Below are positions 24,122 to 31,869 of a stretch of DNA of 64,000 nucleotides, piece after piece. The translations under genes and the position numbers were made by a program. The notes beneath the pieces were generated by a model. That model saw only the letters and a list, made by a program, of their open reading frames with translations. It was not told where the DNA came from and did no database searches. This stretch comes from CAXMRP01 sp965216515 (GTDB lineage Bacteria > Pseudomonadota > Alphaproteobacteria > Rhizobiales > Afifellaceae): assembly GCA_965216515.1 (NCBI GenBank), contig OZ244173.1, positions 1,736,001 through 1,800,000 on the forward strand. The letters are read 5' to 3'. Position 1 is the first letter of the stretch. Each line of letters begins with the position of its first letter.

Positions 24122-25624
24122 TCACATTTTGATCCGGCCTTCGATTGCCGGCGCGACATCGCCCATCTTGCGGACATGGACCATGACGTCGTTGGCCATC
24201 AGTTTGGCGTCCAGTTCGCCGAACACCCGTTTGGCGCCCGCGAACATGCCGTATCCGTCGCCGCCGCGGGCCATGAAGTCGTTTGTGGCCAGCGTATAGA
24301 CCTTGCCCGGATCGAGCGGCGCGCCGCCGACCATGACGGCCTTGACCCGGCTGCCGGCCGGTTGCGAGAGGTCGACCTCGACGGTCATGCCGGAGATCTG
24401 CGGAAAGCGCCCGGACGCGTCTTCCACCCGGCTGAATCCGTTTTCCAACGCCGCCATCACGTCGGCGCCGGTCACTTCCAGTTTCAGGGTCTTGTTGCCG
24501 AAGGGCAGTTCGGTCAGCACGATGCGCCGGGTGATCTCCGCGCCGGCCGGGTATTCGGTGTTGCCGCGGATGCCGCCGCCGTTGGTGAACCCGATGTCGG
24601 CATCGACGGCCGCGCGCATGGCATCGGCGATCAGGTTGCCGATGGCCGTTTCCTGCGACCGCACCGAGGCCTTGCGGCTGTCGAGCGGCGTCGTCGACCG
24701 GCCAATGACCACGTCGAGTTCCTTGGACAGGTCGGCCTCGTAGCTTTCAAGCGCTTTGGCGACATCCGGATCGGGCGCGGTAACGGCGGAATCCATCAGC
24801 CGAAATGTCGGCCACCAGCGCACGCGCCGGCCCCGGTCGCCTTCCGTGACATCGATGGCGACATCCACCGCCGTCACGAACTCGCCCTCCTCCTTGGATT
24901 CGACCATCGCCGTGCGCCCGTCATAGAACAGCATCAGGTCATGATCGTCGCCGGTCAGGATGATATCGAAGGCGCGGCTGTCGAAGAGTTCCCGGTCCTG
25001 GCTGCGGTTGGCATGGACCACGGCGACCACCAGATCGGCTCCGGCATCCCTCAGTGCCTTGGCCTGCGCGATACCGGTTTCGATGGTCGGCGCGAGCTTC
25101 AGGCTTTCCGGATTGGATTTCTCCACCGAGTCATCGGCGGTGAGCCCCACAAAGCCGACTTTGGCCGGGCCGAACTGCTTGATTACCGTATCGGCGATGC
25201 CGGCAAGCGGCGCGCCGGCCCCGTCGCGCAGATTGGCGGCCAGCACCGGGAACTGCGCCTCGCCCATGCGCTTGCGGAACACAGCCTCGCCGAAATCGAA
25301 CTCGTGGTTGCCCGGCACGAAGATGTCCGGCGGCGCCATGTTGAGCAGCGCGATAATGTGTTCGCCCTGGTCGAAGCCCGAAAGCAGCGATGGCGAGATC
25401 GTGTCGCCGGCATGAGCGTAGACCACATTGCCGCCCTTGGCCCGCTCCGCCTTGACGATCGCCGCCAGGCGGGCAAATCCGCCGCGCGTGTCGTCCCCGG
25501 ACATCTTGTAGATATCGTTGACCAGAAGCAGGGTCACGTCCACGGTCTCCGCCGCCGCACTGCCCGCGAAAAGCCCGGCCGCCAGCGCCACGCCCACGGC
25601 ACGCTTGATCAATCTGTGCACCAT
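24122..25624 (-). CDS. 5'-nucleotidase/UDP-sugar hydrolase family protein (UshA-like)
   Basis: A 500-residue exported protein: signal peptide to about 26 (ending SAAA-E), a calcineurin-type metallophosphatase domain, then the 5'-nucleotidase C domain. Metal motifs seen are HAGDTISPSL, VPGNHEFDFG, VAVVHANRSQD and TGDDHDLM. The C-terminal domain has TNGGGIRGN and TNDFMARGGDGY, which bind the nucleotide base. The first motif reads VNDIYKM, whereas most relatives have ND-x-H-G, so one metal-ligand His is not present there. The enzyme would hydrolyse nucleotides or nucleotide sugars in the periplasm. ATG at 25624 has GGGAG nine bases upstream; a GTG two codons earlier is also open. Confidence 0.85.
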   Translation of the reverse strand: MVHRLIKRAVGVALAAGLFAGSAAAETVDVTLLLVNDIYKMSGDDTRGGFARLAAIVKAERAKGGNVVYAHAGDTISPSLLSGFDQGEHIIALLNMAPPDIFVPGNHEFDFGEAVFRKRMGEAQFPVLAANLRDGAGAPLAGIADTVIKQFGPAKVGFVGLTADDSVEKSNPESLKLAPTIETGIAQAKALRDAGADLVVAVVHANRSQDRELFDSRAFDIILTGDDHDLMLFYDGRTAMVESKEEGEFVTAVDVAIDVTEGDRGRRVRWWPTFRLMDSAVTAPDPDVAKALESYEADLSKELDVVIGRSTTPLDSRKASVRSQETAIGNLIADAMRAAVDADIGFTNGGGIRGNTEYPAGAEITRRIVLTELPFGNKTLKLEVTGADVMAALENGFSRVEDASGRFPQISGMTVEVDLSQPAGSRVKAVMVGGAPLDPGKVYTLATNDFMARGGDGYGMFAGAKRVFGELDAKLMANDVMVHVRKMGDVAPAIEGRIKM

Positions 25625-25728
25625 CTCCACTCGCTCCCTGTTTGGCCGGTTTCAGACGAACCGGCGCTCTGCCCGACACACTAGCGCAACTTTTCGCGCG
25701 CCAAAACCGGGTACGTCACGGCATCGCC

Positions 25729-25893
25729 GGGACTTCGCCGGGACTTCGCCGGGACTTCGTCTGAGCCTCGTCCGGGCTTCATTTGGGCTTCGTCAGGGCT
25801 TCATTTGGGCTTCGTCCGGGTTTCATTTGGGCCTCGTCCGGGCTTCATTTGGGCCTCGTCCGGGCTTCGTCCGGGCTTCATTTGGGCTTCACC
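25729..25893. repeat. 11-bp minisatellite, about 15 units
   Basis: From 25774 to 25893 there are eleven consecutive units of GGGCTTCATTT or GGGCTTCGTCC type with few changes; the last unit is one base short. They are preceded by three units of GGGACTTCGCC type from 25729 and one irregular 12-base unit. ATTT and GTC(C/A) endings mostly alternate, so there is a 22-bp higher-order period. The array fills half the gap between the divergent nucleotidase and metal-exporter genes. The unit is not a multiple of three, so no single reading frame is preserved from unit to unit. Confidence 0.95.
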
Positions 25894-25905
25894 GGCGAAT
25901 TCCGG

Positions 25906-25934
25906 TTGCAATTTCTGCAAATCATTCTTAATAT
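25906..25934 (+). promoter_or_regulatory. Possible promoter of the 10-TM exporter gene
   Basis: TTGCAA (25906-25911), exactly 17 bases, then TAATAT (25929-25934). The sequence is AT-rich compared with its surroundings and lies 26 bases before the ATG, directly after the minisatellite. Confidence 0.45.
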
Positions 25935-25960
25935 CATGTGCAAAGGATTTGTGAGCATAC

Positions 25961-27127
25961 ATGACCGAACTGGCAATCCGTTCCGGCCGATCGATCCTGT
26001 CGTTCTGGGCCACGAGGCTGGCGCCGAACAGCCGGAAGCTGACGTTTCTGATGTTGATCGCGTTGCTGCTTTCAATGTCGGACGGGCTGCGCGAGACGGT
26101 CATGCAGGCGATGTCCGACGCCTATTTGCAGGTGTCCGTGTTCGTCGCCGCAACGCTGATGGTCTTTTATTCCGCCGAGCGGTTTTTCAAGGTCGATCTC
26201 GGCGCCGTCATGGTCAACAATCTGCGCTGGCAGCCGGCAATCGCCGCCCTCATGGGCGCCCTTCCCGGCTGCGGCGGCGCTATTGTTATCGTCACCCAGT
26301 ACACGCGCGGATACGCCTCCTTCGGGGCGCTGATCTCCGTGCTCGTCGCCACCATGGGCGATGCGGCCTTCCTGCTCATTGCGCGCGAGCCGACAACGGC
26401 CCTTCTGGTCTTCGCCGTGTCGCTGACCGCCGGCACCGTGACCGGCATGGTCGTCGACCGCATCCATGGCGCCGACTTCATGCGCCGGTCGGCCGAAATC
26501 GACATGGCCGCCTTTGCCGACATGCCGCAGCCCTGGCTGCCCGGGTGGGCGAGCCGGATATGGTTCCTGTGGCTTGTTCCAGGTCTTGCGCTCGGCATCA
26601 TGGTCGCGCTGCAGACGGATATCGATGCAGCACTGGGCATCGACGGATTTGCCCGCCTGTTCGGGTTCATCGGCGCCCTGTTCGCCATATTCCTGTGGTC
26701 TGTCGCCACCCAGGGCAATTCCCATGTGCTGTGCCCGATCGATGGCAACGAGATTGGCAAGCGCGCCATTCTCGACACCAATTTCGTCACCACCTGGGTG
26801 GTTGGCGCCTTTCTGACCTATGAAATCGCTGTCTATGCCTTTGGCGCCGATGTCGGCGCGCTGTTCCAGGGGTGGGCGCCGGTGCTGCCGGCGGTTGGCC
26901 TGCTGGTCGGTTTCATTCCCGGCTGCGGCCCCCAGATCGTCGTCACGTCACTCTATCTGGCCGGCGCCATACCCCTGTCGGCCCAGCTGGCCAATGCCAT
27001 CTCCAACGATGGCGATGCCCTTTTCCCCGCCCTGGCGCTTGCGCCCAAGGCGGCAATCTGGGCCACCGCCTACTCGGCGATTCCCGCCCTTCTGATTGGC
27101 TATGGCTGGTTCTTCCTGATCGAATAG
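25961..27127 (+). CDS. Putative 10-TM heavy-metal exporter (ArsP_2 / 'putative manganese transporter' family)
   Basis: A 388-residue membrane protein with about ten hydrophobic segments. It shows an internal inverted-duplication signature: LPGCGGAIVIVTQYTRG (about 100-116) and IPGCGPQIVVTSLYLAG (about 318-334), each followed by a segment with GDA (MGDAAFLLIA and DGDALFPAL). This pattern is that of the ArsP_2 family, annotated variously as arsenic or manganese exporter; the substrate is not settled. A hydrophilic loop lies around 165-195. The gene is alone between a divergent nucleotidase and hemH and is preceded by an 11-bp minisatellite and a promoter-like sequence. Confidence 0.8.
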   Translation: MTELAIRSGRSILSFWATRLAPNSRKLTFLMLIALLLSMSDGLRETVMQAMSDAYLQVSVFVAATLMVFYSAERFFKVDLGAVMVNNLRWQPAIAALMGALPGCGGAIVIVTQYTRGYASFGALISVLVATMGDAAFLLIAREPTTALLVFAVSLTAGTVTGMVVDRIHGADFMRRSAEIDMAAFADMPQPWLPGWASRIWFLWLVPGLALGIMVALQTDIDAALGIDGFARLFGFIGALFAIFLWSVATQGNSHVLCPIDGNEIGKRAILDTNFVTTWVVGAFLTYEIAVYAFGADVGALFQGWAPVLPAVGLLVGFIPGCGPQIVVTSLYLAGAIPLSAQLANAISNDGDALFPALALAPKAAIWATAYSAIPALLIGYGWFFLIE

Positions 27128-27217
27128 CCGGCCAATCCGCCACATCCCGATCCGGCGCGGCGGCGCGGCCTTTACCTTGCGCCGGCCCGCGCTACCCTGT
27201 CGCCCAGGGAGGCGCGC

Positions 27218-28330
27218 GTGACCGAACAGTCCACATCACGTCCAGCCGTCGACAAGGCGTCGCAATCACCGCAGGGCCAGACACCGGAAAACCGGGATGC
27301 CGCCGGCCCGCGCCACCGGCCGGACGGTCATCCGCCCGTCCGCTTCGGCCGTGTCGGCGTGCTGCTGGTCAATCTCGGCACGCCGCAGAGCACCGGATTC
27401 TGGCCGATGCGCCGCTATCTTGAGGAATTTTTAACCGACCGCCGCGTCATCGAATGGCCGCGCGCGCTGTGGTACCCAATCCTCTACGGTATCATTCTGA
27501 ACACCCGGCCGGGCCGCAAGGGCCGGGACTACGCCACAATCTGGAACACCGAGCGCGACGAATCCTACCTGCGCACCTACACCCGCGCCCAGGCCGAAAA
27601 GCTGGCGGCGACATTTGCCGGCGCGCCCGACATCACCGTGGACTGGGCCATGCGCTACGGCCAACCGTCGATCCCCGACAGGCTTGCAGCGCTGCAGGCG
27701 GCCGGCTGCGACCGCATCCTGCTGTTTCCGCTATATCCCCAGTACGCCGCCTCCACGACGGCGACAGTCAACGACAAGGCGTTCGGGGCGCTGATGACCA
27801 TGCGCTGGCAGCCGGCGTTGCGCACCGTACCGCCCTATCACGACGATCCCGCCTATATCGCCGCGCTCGCGGCGAGCATCGAAACCCATCTCGCCGGTCT
27901 GGATTTCGAACCGGAGACCGTCCTCGCCTCCTTTCACGGCATCCCCAGATCATATTTCGACAAGGGCGATCCCTATTTCTGCCATTGCCAGAAGACGGTG
28001 CGCCTGCTGCGCGCCCGCCTGGGCTGGCCGGAGGCGCGCCTGCGGATCACCTTCCAGTCCCGCTTCGGGCCGGAGGAATGGCTCCGGCCCTATACCGACA
28101 AGACCGTCGAACAGCTCGCCCGCGACGGCGTCAAACGCCTGGCGATCGTCAATCCCGGCTTTGTCTCCGACTGCCTGGAGACCCTGGAAGAGATCGCCGG
28201 CGAGGCTGGCGAAATCTTCCGCGAGAACGGCGGTGAACAGTTTGCCCACATCCCCTGCCTGAACGACACCGATGCCGGCATGGCCGTGATCCAGACGGTG
28301 GTGCGCCGGGAGTTGCAAGGCTGGGTTTGA
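27218..28330 (+). CDS. hemH: Ferrochelatase
   Basis: A 370-residue enzyme that inserts Fe2+ into protoporphyrin IX, the last step of haem synthesis, at the inner face of the membrane. Motifs are GVLLVNLGTPQST, the segment DWAMRYGQPSI, LFPLYPQYAASTTATVNDKAF, ASFHGIPRSYFDKGDPY (with the active-site His) and TFQSRFGPEEWLRPYTDKTVE, followed by PGFVSDCLETLEEIAGE. GTG at 27218 follows GGGAGG. The first 45 residues are polar and absent from many homologues; they may be a disordered extension. No other hem gene is near. Confidence 0.95.
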   Translation: MTEQSTSRPAVDKASQSPQGQTPENRDAAGPRHRPDGHPPVRFGRVGVLLVNLGTPQSTGFWPMRRYLEEFLTDRRVIEWPRALWYPILYGIILNTRPGRKGRDYATIWNTERDESYLRTYTRAQAEKLAATFAGAPDITVDWAMRYGQPSIPDRLAALQAAGCDRILLFPLYPQYAASTTATVNDKAFGALMTMRWQPALRTVPPYHDDPAYIAALAASIETHLAGLDFEPETVLASFHGIPRSYFDKGDPYFCHCQKTVRLLRARLGWPEARLRITFQSRFGPEEWLRPYTDKTVEQLARDGVKRLAIVNPGFVSDCLETLEEIAGEAGEIFRENGGEQFAHIPCLNDTDAGMAVIQTVVRRELQGWV

Positions 28331-28534
28331 GGACAGCCGGTTGCCGGCCGCGGTGGCTGCAAGCGGCGAGGTTGCATCCGGGGACAAGTTGAAAATCCCG
28401 CATTTCCGCGCATTTTTGGCCGGTTTGGGCCCGCATGCTATCCGAAATCTTAATCATCCTCTCCTATATCGCGTTGCGAATTGACAATTCCGACACCACG
28501 TCAGGGTTGTACGGGAACAGCCGGAGAATGAACC

Positions 28535-29518
28535 ATGCTTGGATTTGATATCGCAGTGATTGTTCTGCTGGTATTGATCGTTCTGGTGCTCGCGGCGGGC
28601 GTCAAGACGATCCCCCAAGGATACAATTACACCATCGAGCGGTTTGGAAAGTACATCAACACGCTGAAGCCGGGCCTGAACATCATCATCCCGTTCGTCG
28701 ACCGCGTCGGCGCTAAGATGAACATGATGGAGCAGGTGCTCGATGTGCCCCACCAGGAGGTCATCACCCGCGACAACGCCACGGTCACCGCCAACGGCGT
28801 CACCTTCTACCAGGTGATCGACGCCGCGCGCAGCGCCTACGAGGTCAACAATCTGGAAAACGCCATTCTCAACCTGACCATGACCAACATCCGGACGGTC
28901 ATGGGTTCCATGGATCTCGACGAACTGCTGTCCAACCGCGACGAGATCAACGAGCGGCTGTTGAAGGTCGTCGATGCCGCCGCCTCGCCATGGGGCGTCA
29001 AGATGACCCGCATCGAGATCAAGGACATCGATCCGCCGCGCGATCTGATCGACGCCATGGCCCGGCAGATGAAGGCGGAACGCGAGAAGCGCGCCGCCAT
29101 CCTTGAAGCCCAGGGCCTGCGCGAATCGGCGATCCTGAAGGCCGAGGGCGAGAAGCAATCCCAGATCCTGGAGGCCGAGGGCCGGCGCGAGGCCGCCTTC
29201 CGCGACGCCGAGGCGCGTGAGCGTGAGGCCGAAGCGGAGGCCAAGGCCACGGCCTACGTGTCGGAGGCGATCAGCGCCGGCGACGTCCAGGCCATCAACT
29301 ACTTCGTCGCCCAGGACTATGTTCAGGCGCTGAAGGCGTTTGCCACGTCGCCCAACCAGAAGACGTTCCTGATGCCCGTTGAGGCGACCGGCATCATCGG
29401 CGCGCTCGGCGGCATCACCGAAATCGCCCGCGAGACCTTCGGCAACGGCGCCACACCGCCGCGGCGGCAGGCCGGGCGGGTGCCGGTCACCGGCGCCAGC
29501 GACGGAGCAGGCTCATGA
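28535..29518 (+). CDS. SPFH/Band 7 (stomatin-like) membrane protein, QmcA type
   Basis: A 327-residue protein with one N-terminal membrane helix (about 4-24), an SPFH domain (IPQGYNYTIERFGKYINTLK at about 29 onward, ending near 190) and a long charged coiled-coil tail with repeated EAEG/EAREREAEAEAKA patterns. Proteins of this kind oligomerise into membrane microdomain scaffolds and modulate FtsH-type proteases. The next gene, NfeD, overlaps it by four bases, the standard pairing of the two families. A TTGACA occurs at 28481 but its -10 partner is poorly spaced, so no promoter is called. Confidence 0.92.
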   Translation: MLGFDIAVIVLLVLIVLVLAAGVKTIPQGYNYTIERFGKYINTLKPGLNIIIPFVDRVGAKMNMMEQVLDVPHQEVITRDNATVTANGVTFYQVIDAARSAYEVNNLENAILNLTMTNIRTVMGSMDLDELLSNRDEINERLLKVVDAAASPWGVKMTRIEIKDIDPPRDLIDAMARQMKAEREKRAAILEAQGLRESAILKAEGEKQSQILEAEGRREAAFRDAEAREREAEAEAKATAYVSEAISAGDVQAINYFVAQDYVQALKAFATSPNQKTFLMPVEATGIIGALGGITEIARETFGNGATPPRRQAGRVPVTGASDGAGS

Positions 29519-29964
29519 TTGGCGGACTGATCGAGGCGCTTGGCGGCTGGACATGGTGGCTGCTCGGGATGCTTTTGCTGGCCATCGAGGTCGTGGCGCC
29601 GGGCTTCTTCTTTCTCTGGTTCGGCATTGCCGCCATCCTGATCGGCGCCGGCACGCTGCTGATCGATTGGCCGTGGCAGGCGCAGATCGCCGGTTTCGCC
29701 GTGCTCTCCCTGGTTGTCGCCTACATCGGCCGCCAGGTCATGGGCTATCGCGACACACCCTCCGAAGATCCCAATCTCAACCTGCGCGCCTCCCGGCTCC
29801 ATGGCCGCACTTTCGTTCTGACCGATGCCATCGAGCAGGGCACCGGGCGCGTCAAGGTCGATGATTCCGTCTGGCGGGTTTCCGGTCCCGACCGGCCGGC
29901 CGGCACCAAGGTCAAGGTGATCGGCTCCGACGGTGCGACGCTGACCGTCACCGAGGCGGAGTAG
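29515..29964 (+). CDS. NfeD-family membrane protein
   Basis: A 149-residue protein. Two or three hydrophobic segments occupy about 12-80, then a small OB-fold domain begins about 95 (LHGRTFVLTDAIEQGTGRVK, then DSVWRVSGPD and GTKVKVIGSDGATLTV). This is the short NfeD1b class without the ClpP-like protease domain. NfeD partners SPFH proteins, and the ATGA overlap with the preceding gene implies coupled translation. The exact role in membrane quality control is inferred from the family. Confidence 0.9.
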   Translation: MIGGLIEALGGWTWWLLGMLLLAIEVVAPGFFFLWFGIAAILIGAGTLLIDWPWQAQIAGFAVLSLVVAYIGRQVMGYRDTPSEDPNLNLRASRLHGRTFVLTDAIEQGTGRVKVDDSVWRVSGPDRPAGTKVKVIGSDGATLTVTEAE

Positions 29965-29988
29965 CCAACGCCGGCCGTTCCGGCCCGG

Positions 29989-30651
29989 TCAGACCTTGCC
30001 GTCGCCGCCGTCCGGCCGGTTGTTGTGGGGAAAATCACCCGCGGCGATATAGACGTCTTCTTCCGGTGTCGACGGGCGGCGGAGGATTTCGTTGCGGTGC
30101 GGATGCCGGCCGAACGTTGCGATAACGGCCTTGACCCGTGCCTGCTGTGCCCGGAACCGCTCTTTCATCGCCTCCAGATGATCCGGTATCCGCTCGACAA
30201 TGCCTTCCGTGACGTCGTCCAGAAGGGTCATCCGTTCCAGATGGTCGGGTCCCTCGCAATGGCCAAGGGCGATGGCGTAGAAGGCCTGCTCCCAGAACTC
30301 CAGGTCGCCATAATGGCCGTTCGCCATCCCCTCCAGCGCCAACCGCGCCGCCTTGATGTCCTGGGCATAGGCGGCGGGTGTGCCCCGCCACAGCGATCGG
30401 GGAAACTGGTCCAGTGCGATCAGCAGTGCGAGCCGCCCGCGCGGCGTCTCCTTCCAGTGATCCAGCTGTCCGGTGGCTGCGGCAAGCGTCAGTTCCGCAA
30501 ACCGCTCGTCAATCGCCGCGTCCATGCCCCCTTGCATGCGTTCCATCCAGAAGGCCGCATGGCTGTCCGCACTGTCCTGATGGCCGGTGTCGGGAAACCA
30601 GAACTCCAATACGGCCTGCGGCGAAAATCGATCTTCTGTCATGACGTGCAT
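29989..30651 (-). CDS. DUF924 family protein
   Basis: A 220-residue cytoplasmic, mostly helical protein of TPR-like fold. The family marks are AVLEFWFPDTG at the start, ALLIALDQFPRSLWRGTPAAYAQD, and FGRHPHRNEILRRPSTPEE near the C-terminus. Members are widespread in proteobacteria without an established biochemical role. ATG at 30651 has GGGGA before it; a second ATG three codons later fits equally well. It converges on nfeD (24-base gap) and follows the kdsD gene on the same strand by 33 bases, so it may be transcribed with it. Confidence 0.88.
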   Translation of the reverse strand: MHVMTEDRFSPQAVLEFWFPDTGHQDSADSHAAFWMERMQGGMDAAIDERFAELTLAAATGQLDHWKETPRGRLALLIALDQFPRSLWRGTPAAYAQDIKAARLALEGMANGHYGDLEFWEQAFYAIALGHCEGPDHLERMTLLDDVTEGIVERIPDHLEAMKERFRAQQARVKAVIATFGRHPHRNEILRRPSTPEEDVYIAAGDFPHNNRPDGGDGKV

Positions 30652-30684
30652 CGGTCCCCGCTGGAGAGTGACACGGGCCGGTTC

Positions 30685-31683
30685 TCAGGCGGCGCCCAGA
30701 CGCAACAGATCGTGCAGGTGGACGATCCCGACCGGTCGGTCGCCCTCCACCACGATCAGCGCCGTGATCGCAGTGCTGTTCATCGTCTCCACCGCGCTCG
30801 CCGCCAGCGCGTCTGGCCGGATCGTCCGCGGTGACCGGGTCATCACCTCTTCGACATGTTCGATCCTGCGCCCGGTCGCCATCAGCCGGCGCAGATCGCC
30901 ATCGGTGACGATGCCGGCGAGCCGGTCCTCCTCATCGACAACCGCCACGCACCCCAGGCCCTTTCCGGAGATCACGCCGATCGCCTCGGCGATCGTCGTT
31001 CCCACGGCGACGACGGGCAGCGCCGGCCCCGCATGCATGATATCGCTGACATGGGTGAGGCTTGCGCCCAGCGATCCGCCCGGATGGAAGGTGTGAAAGT
31101 CCCGCGCCGTGAATCCCCGCGCCTCCAGAAGCGCGATCGCCAGCGCATCGCCGAGCGCCAGTTGCGCCAGCGCCGAGGTGGTCGGCGCCAGCCCGTGCGG
31201 ACAGGCTTCCGTCACCTCCGGCAGGATCAGCGCGACATCGGCAGCCTTCGCCAGCGTCGAGTCGGCCCGCCCGGTAAAGACCACGAGCGGCACATTGAAG
31301 CGCCGGGAAAAGGCGACCAGGTTATGCAGTTCCGCCGTTTCGCCCGACATTGAAAGGGCCACGATCGCGTCATTGCGGGTCACCATGCCAAGATCGCCAT
31401 GGCTGGCTTCGGCGGGATGGATGAAAAAGGCCGGCGTGCCGGTGGAGGCCAGCGTCGCGGCGATCTTGACGCCGACATGGCCGCTCTTGCCCATACCCGA
31501 TACGATGATCCGCCCGGAGGCCCGCCGGATCAGGTCCACAGCCTCGGCAAATGACTGGCCGAGCCGGCCGGCGAACGCCTGGCGCACCGCCTCCAGCCCC
31601 GCAAGCTCGGTGGCGAGCGTGCGTTGCGCCGACAGGATCGCCGGCGGCTCGACGGTCTCCGGCTTGCGAATGGCGTCCGACAT
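30685..31683 (-). CDS. kdsD: Arabinose-5-phosphate isomerase, KpsF/GutQ family
   Basis: A 332-residue enzyme: an N-terminal SIS sugar-isomerase domain (SGMGKSGHVGVKIAATLAST at about 62, then LSMSGETAELHNLV and HGLAPTTSALAQLALGDALA) followed by two CBS domains (about 210 to the end, with VTDGDLRR). It interconverts ribulose-5-phosphate and arabinose-5-phosphate, the first committed step toward Kdo of lipopolysaccharide. The His in AEASHGDLGMV is the conserved active-site residue. The frame is open for 36 more codons upstream, but family alignment starts at MSDAIRK; the ribosome-binding site is weak. It is divergent from the outer-membrane protein gene. Confidence 0.9.
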   Translation of the reverse strand: MSDAIRKPETVEPPAILSAQRTLATELAGLEAVRQAFAGRLGQSFAEAVDLIRRASGRIIVSGMGKSGHVGVKIAATLASTGTPAFFIHPAEASHGDLGMVTRNDAIVALSMSGETAELHNLVAFSRRFNVPLVVFTGRADSTLAKAADVALILPEVTEACPHGLAPTTSALAQLALGDALAIALLEARGFTARDFHTFHPGGSLGASLTHVSDIMHAGPALPVVAVGTTIAEAIGVISGKGLGCVAVVDEEDRLAGIVTDGDLRRLMATGRRIEHVEEVMTRSPRTIRPDALAASAVETMNSTAITALIVVEGDRPVGIVHLHDLLRLGAA

Positions 31684-31783
31684 GTCCGATTGCCCGGTGC
31701 GATGATCGAAATACGCCCTGCACCTACCATGCGGGCGCGCGGCAAGGCGAGACCTGTTTGGACAGGGCGCCGGAAAGCGGTTG

Positions 31784-31791
31784 TTAACCAT
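31784..31791. promoter_or_regulatory. CtrA half-site-like motif
   Basis: TTAACCAT matches the half-site sequence reported for CtrA in several alphaproteobacteria. It lies 101 bases upstream of kdsD and 79 upstream of the beta-barrel gene. An isolated 8-mer is weak evidence. Confidence 0.2.
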
Positions 31792-31869
31792 ACCTCTTTA
31801 CGGTTTGTGAACGCAACGGCCGGGCACCGGCGATGCGCCGGAGGGAGCAACATTGAGGGTCCGTATCTG

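Noticed and set aside
24017..25684. A 555-codon plus-strand frame opposite the nucleotidase gene
   Set aside because: Antisense shadow. The minus-strand gene has a signal peptide, nucleotidase motifs and a terminator.
25729..25893. The 11-bp array as a CRISPR
   Set aside because: Units are directly adjacent with no spacers, far shorter than CRISPR repeats, and no cas gene is present.
25518..26823. Plus-strand frames running through the 11-bp array (one up to 346 codons)
   Set aside because: The periodic peptide is a product of the DNA repeat. The frames overlap the nucleotidase gene or the exporter gene in the wrong frame, and none has a convincing start.
28481..28511. TTGACA upstream of the SPFH gene as a promoter
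   Set aside because: The best -10 candidate (TTGTAC) is 19 bases away and poor, so the match may be chance.
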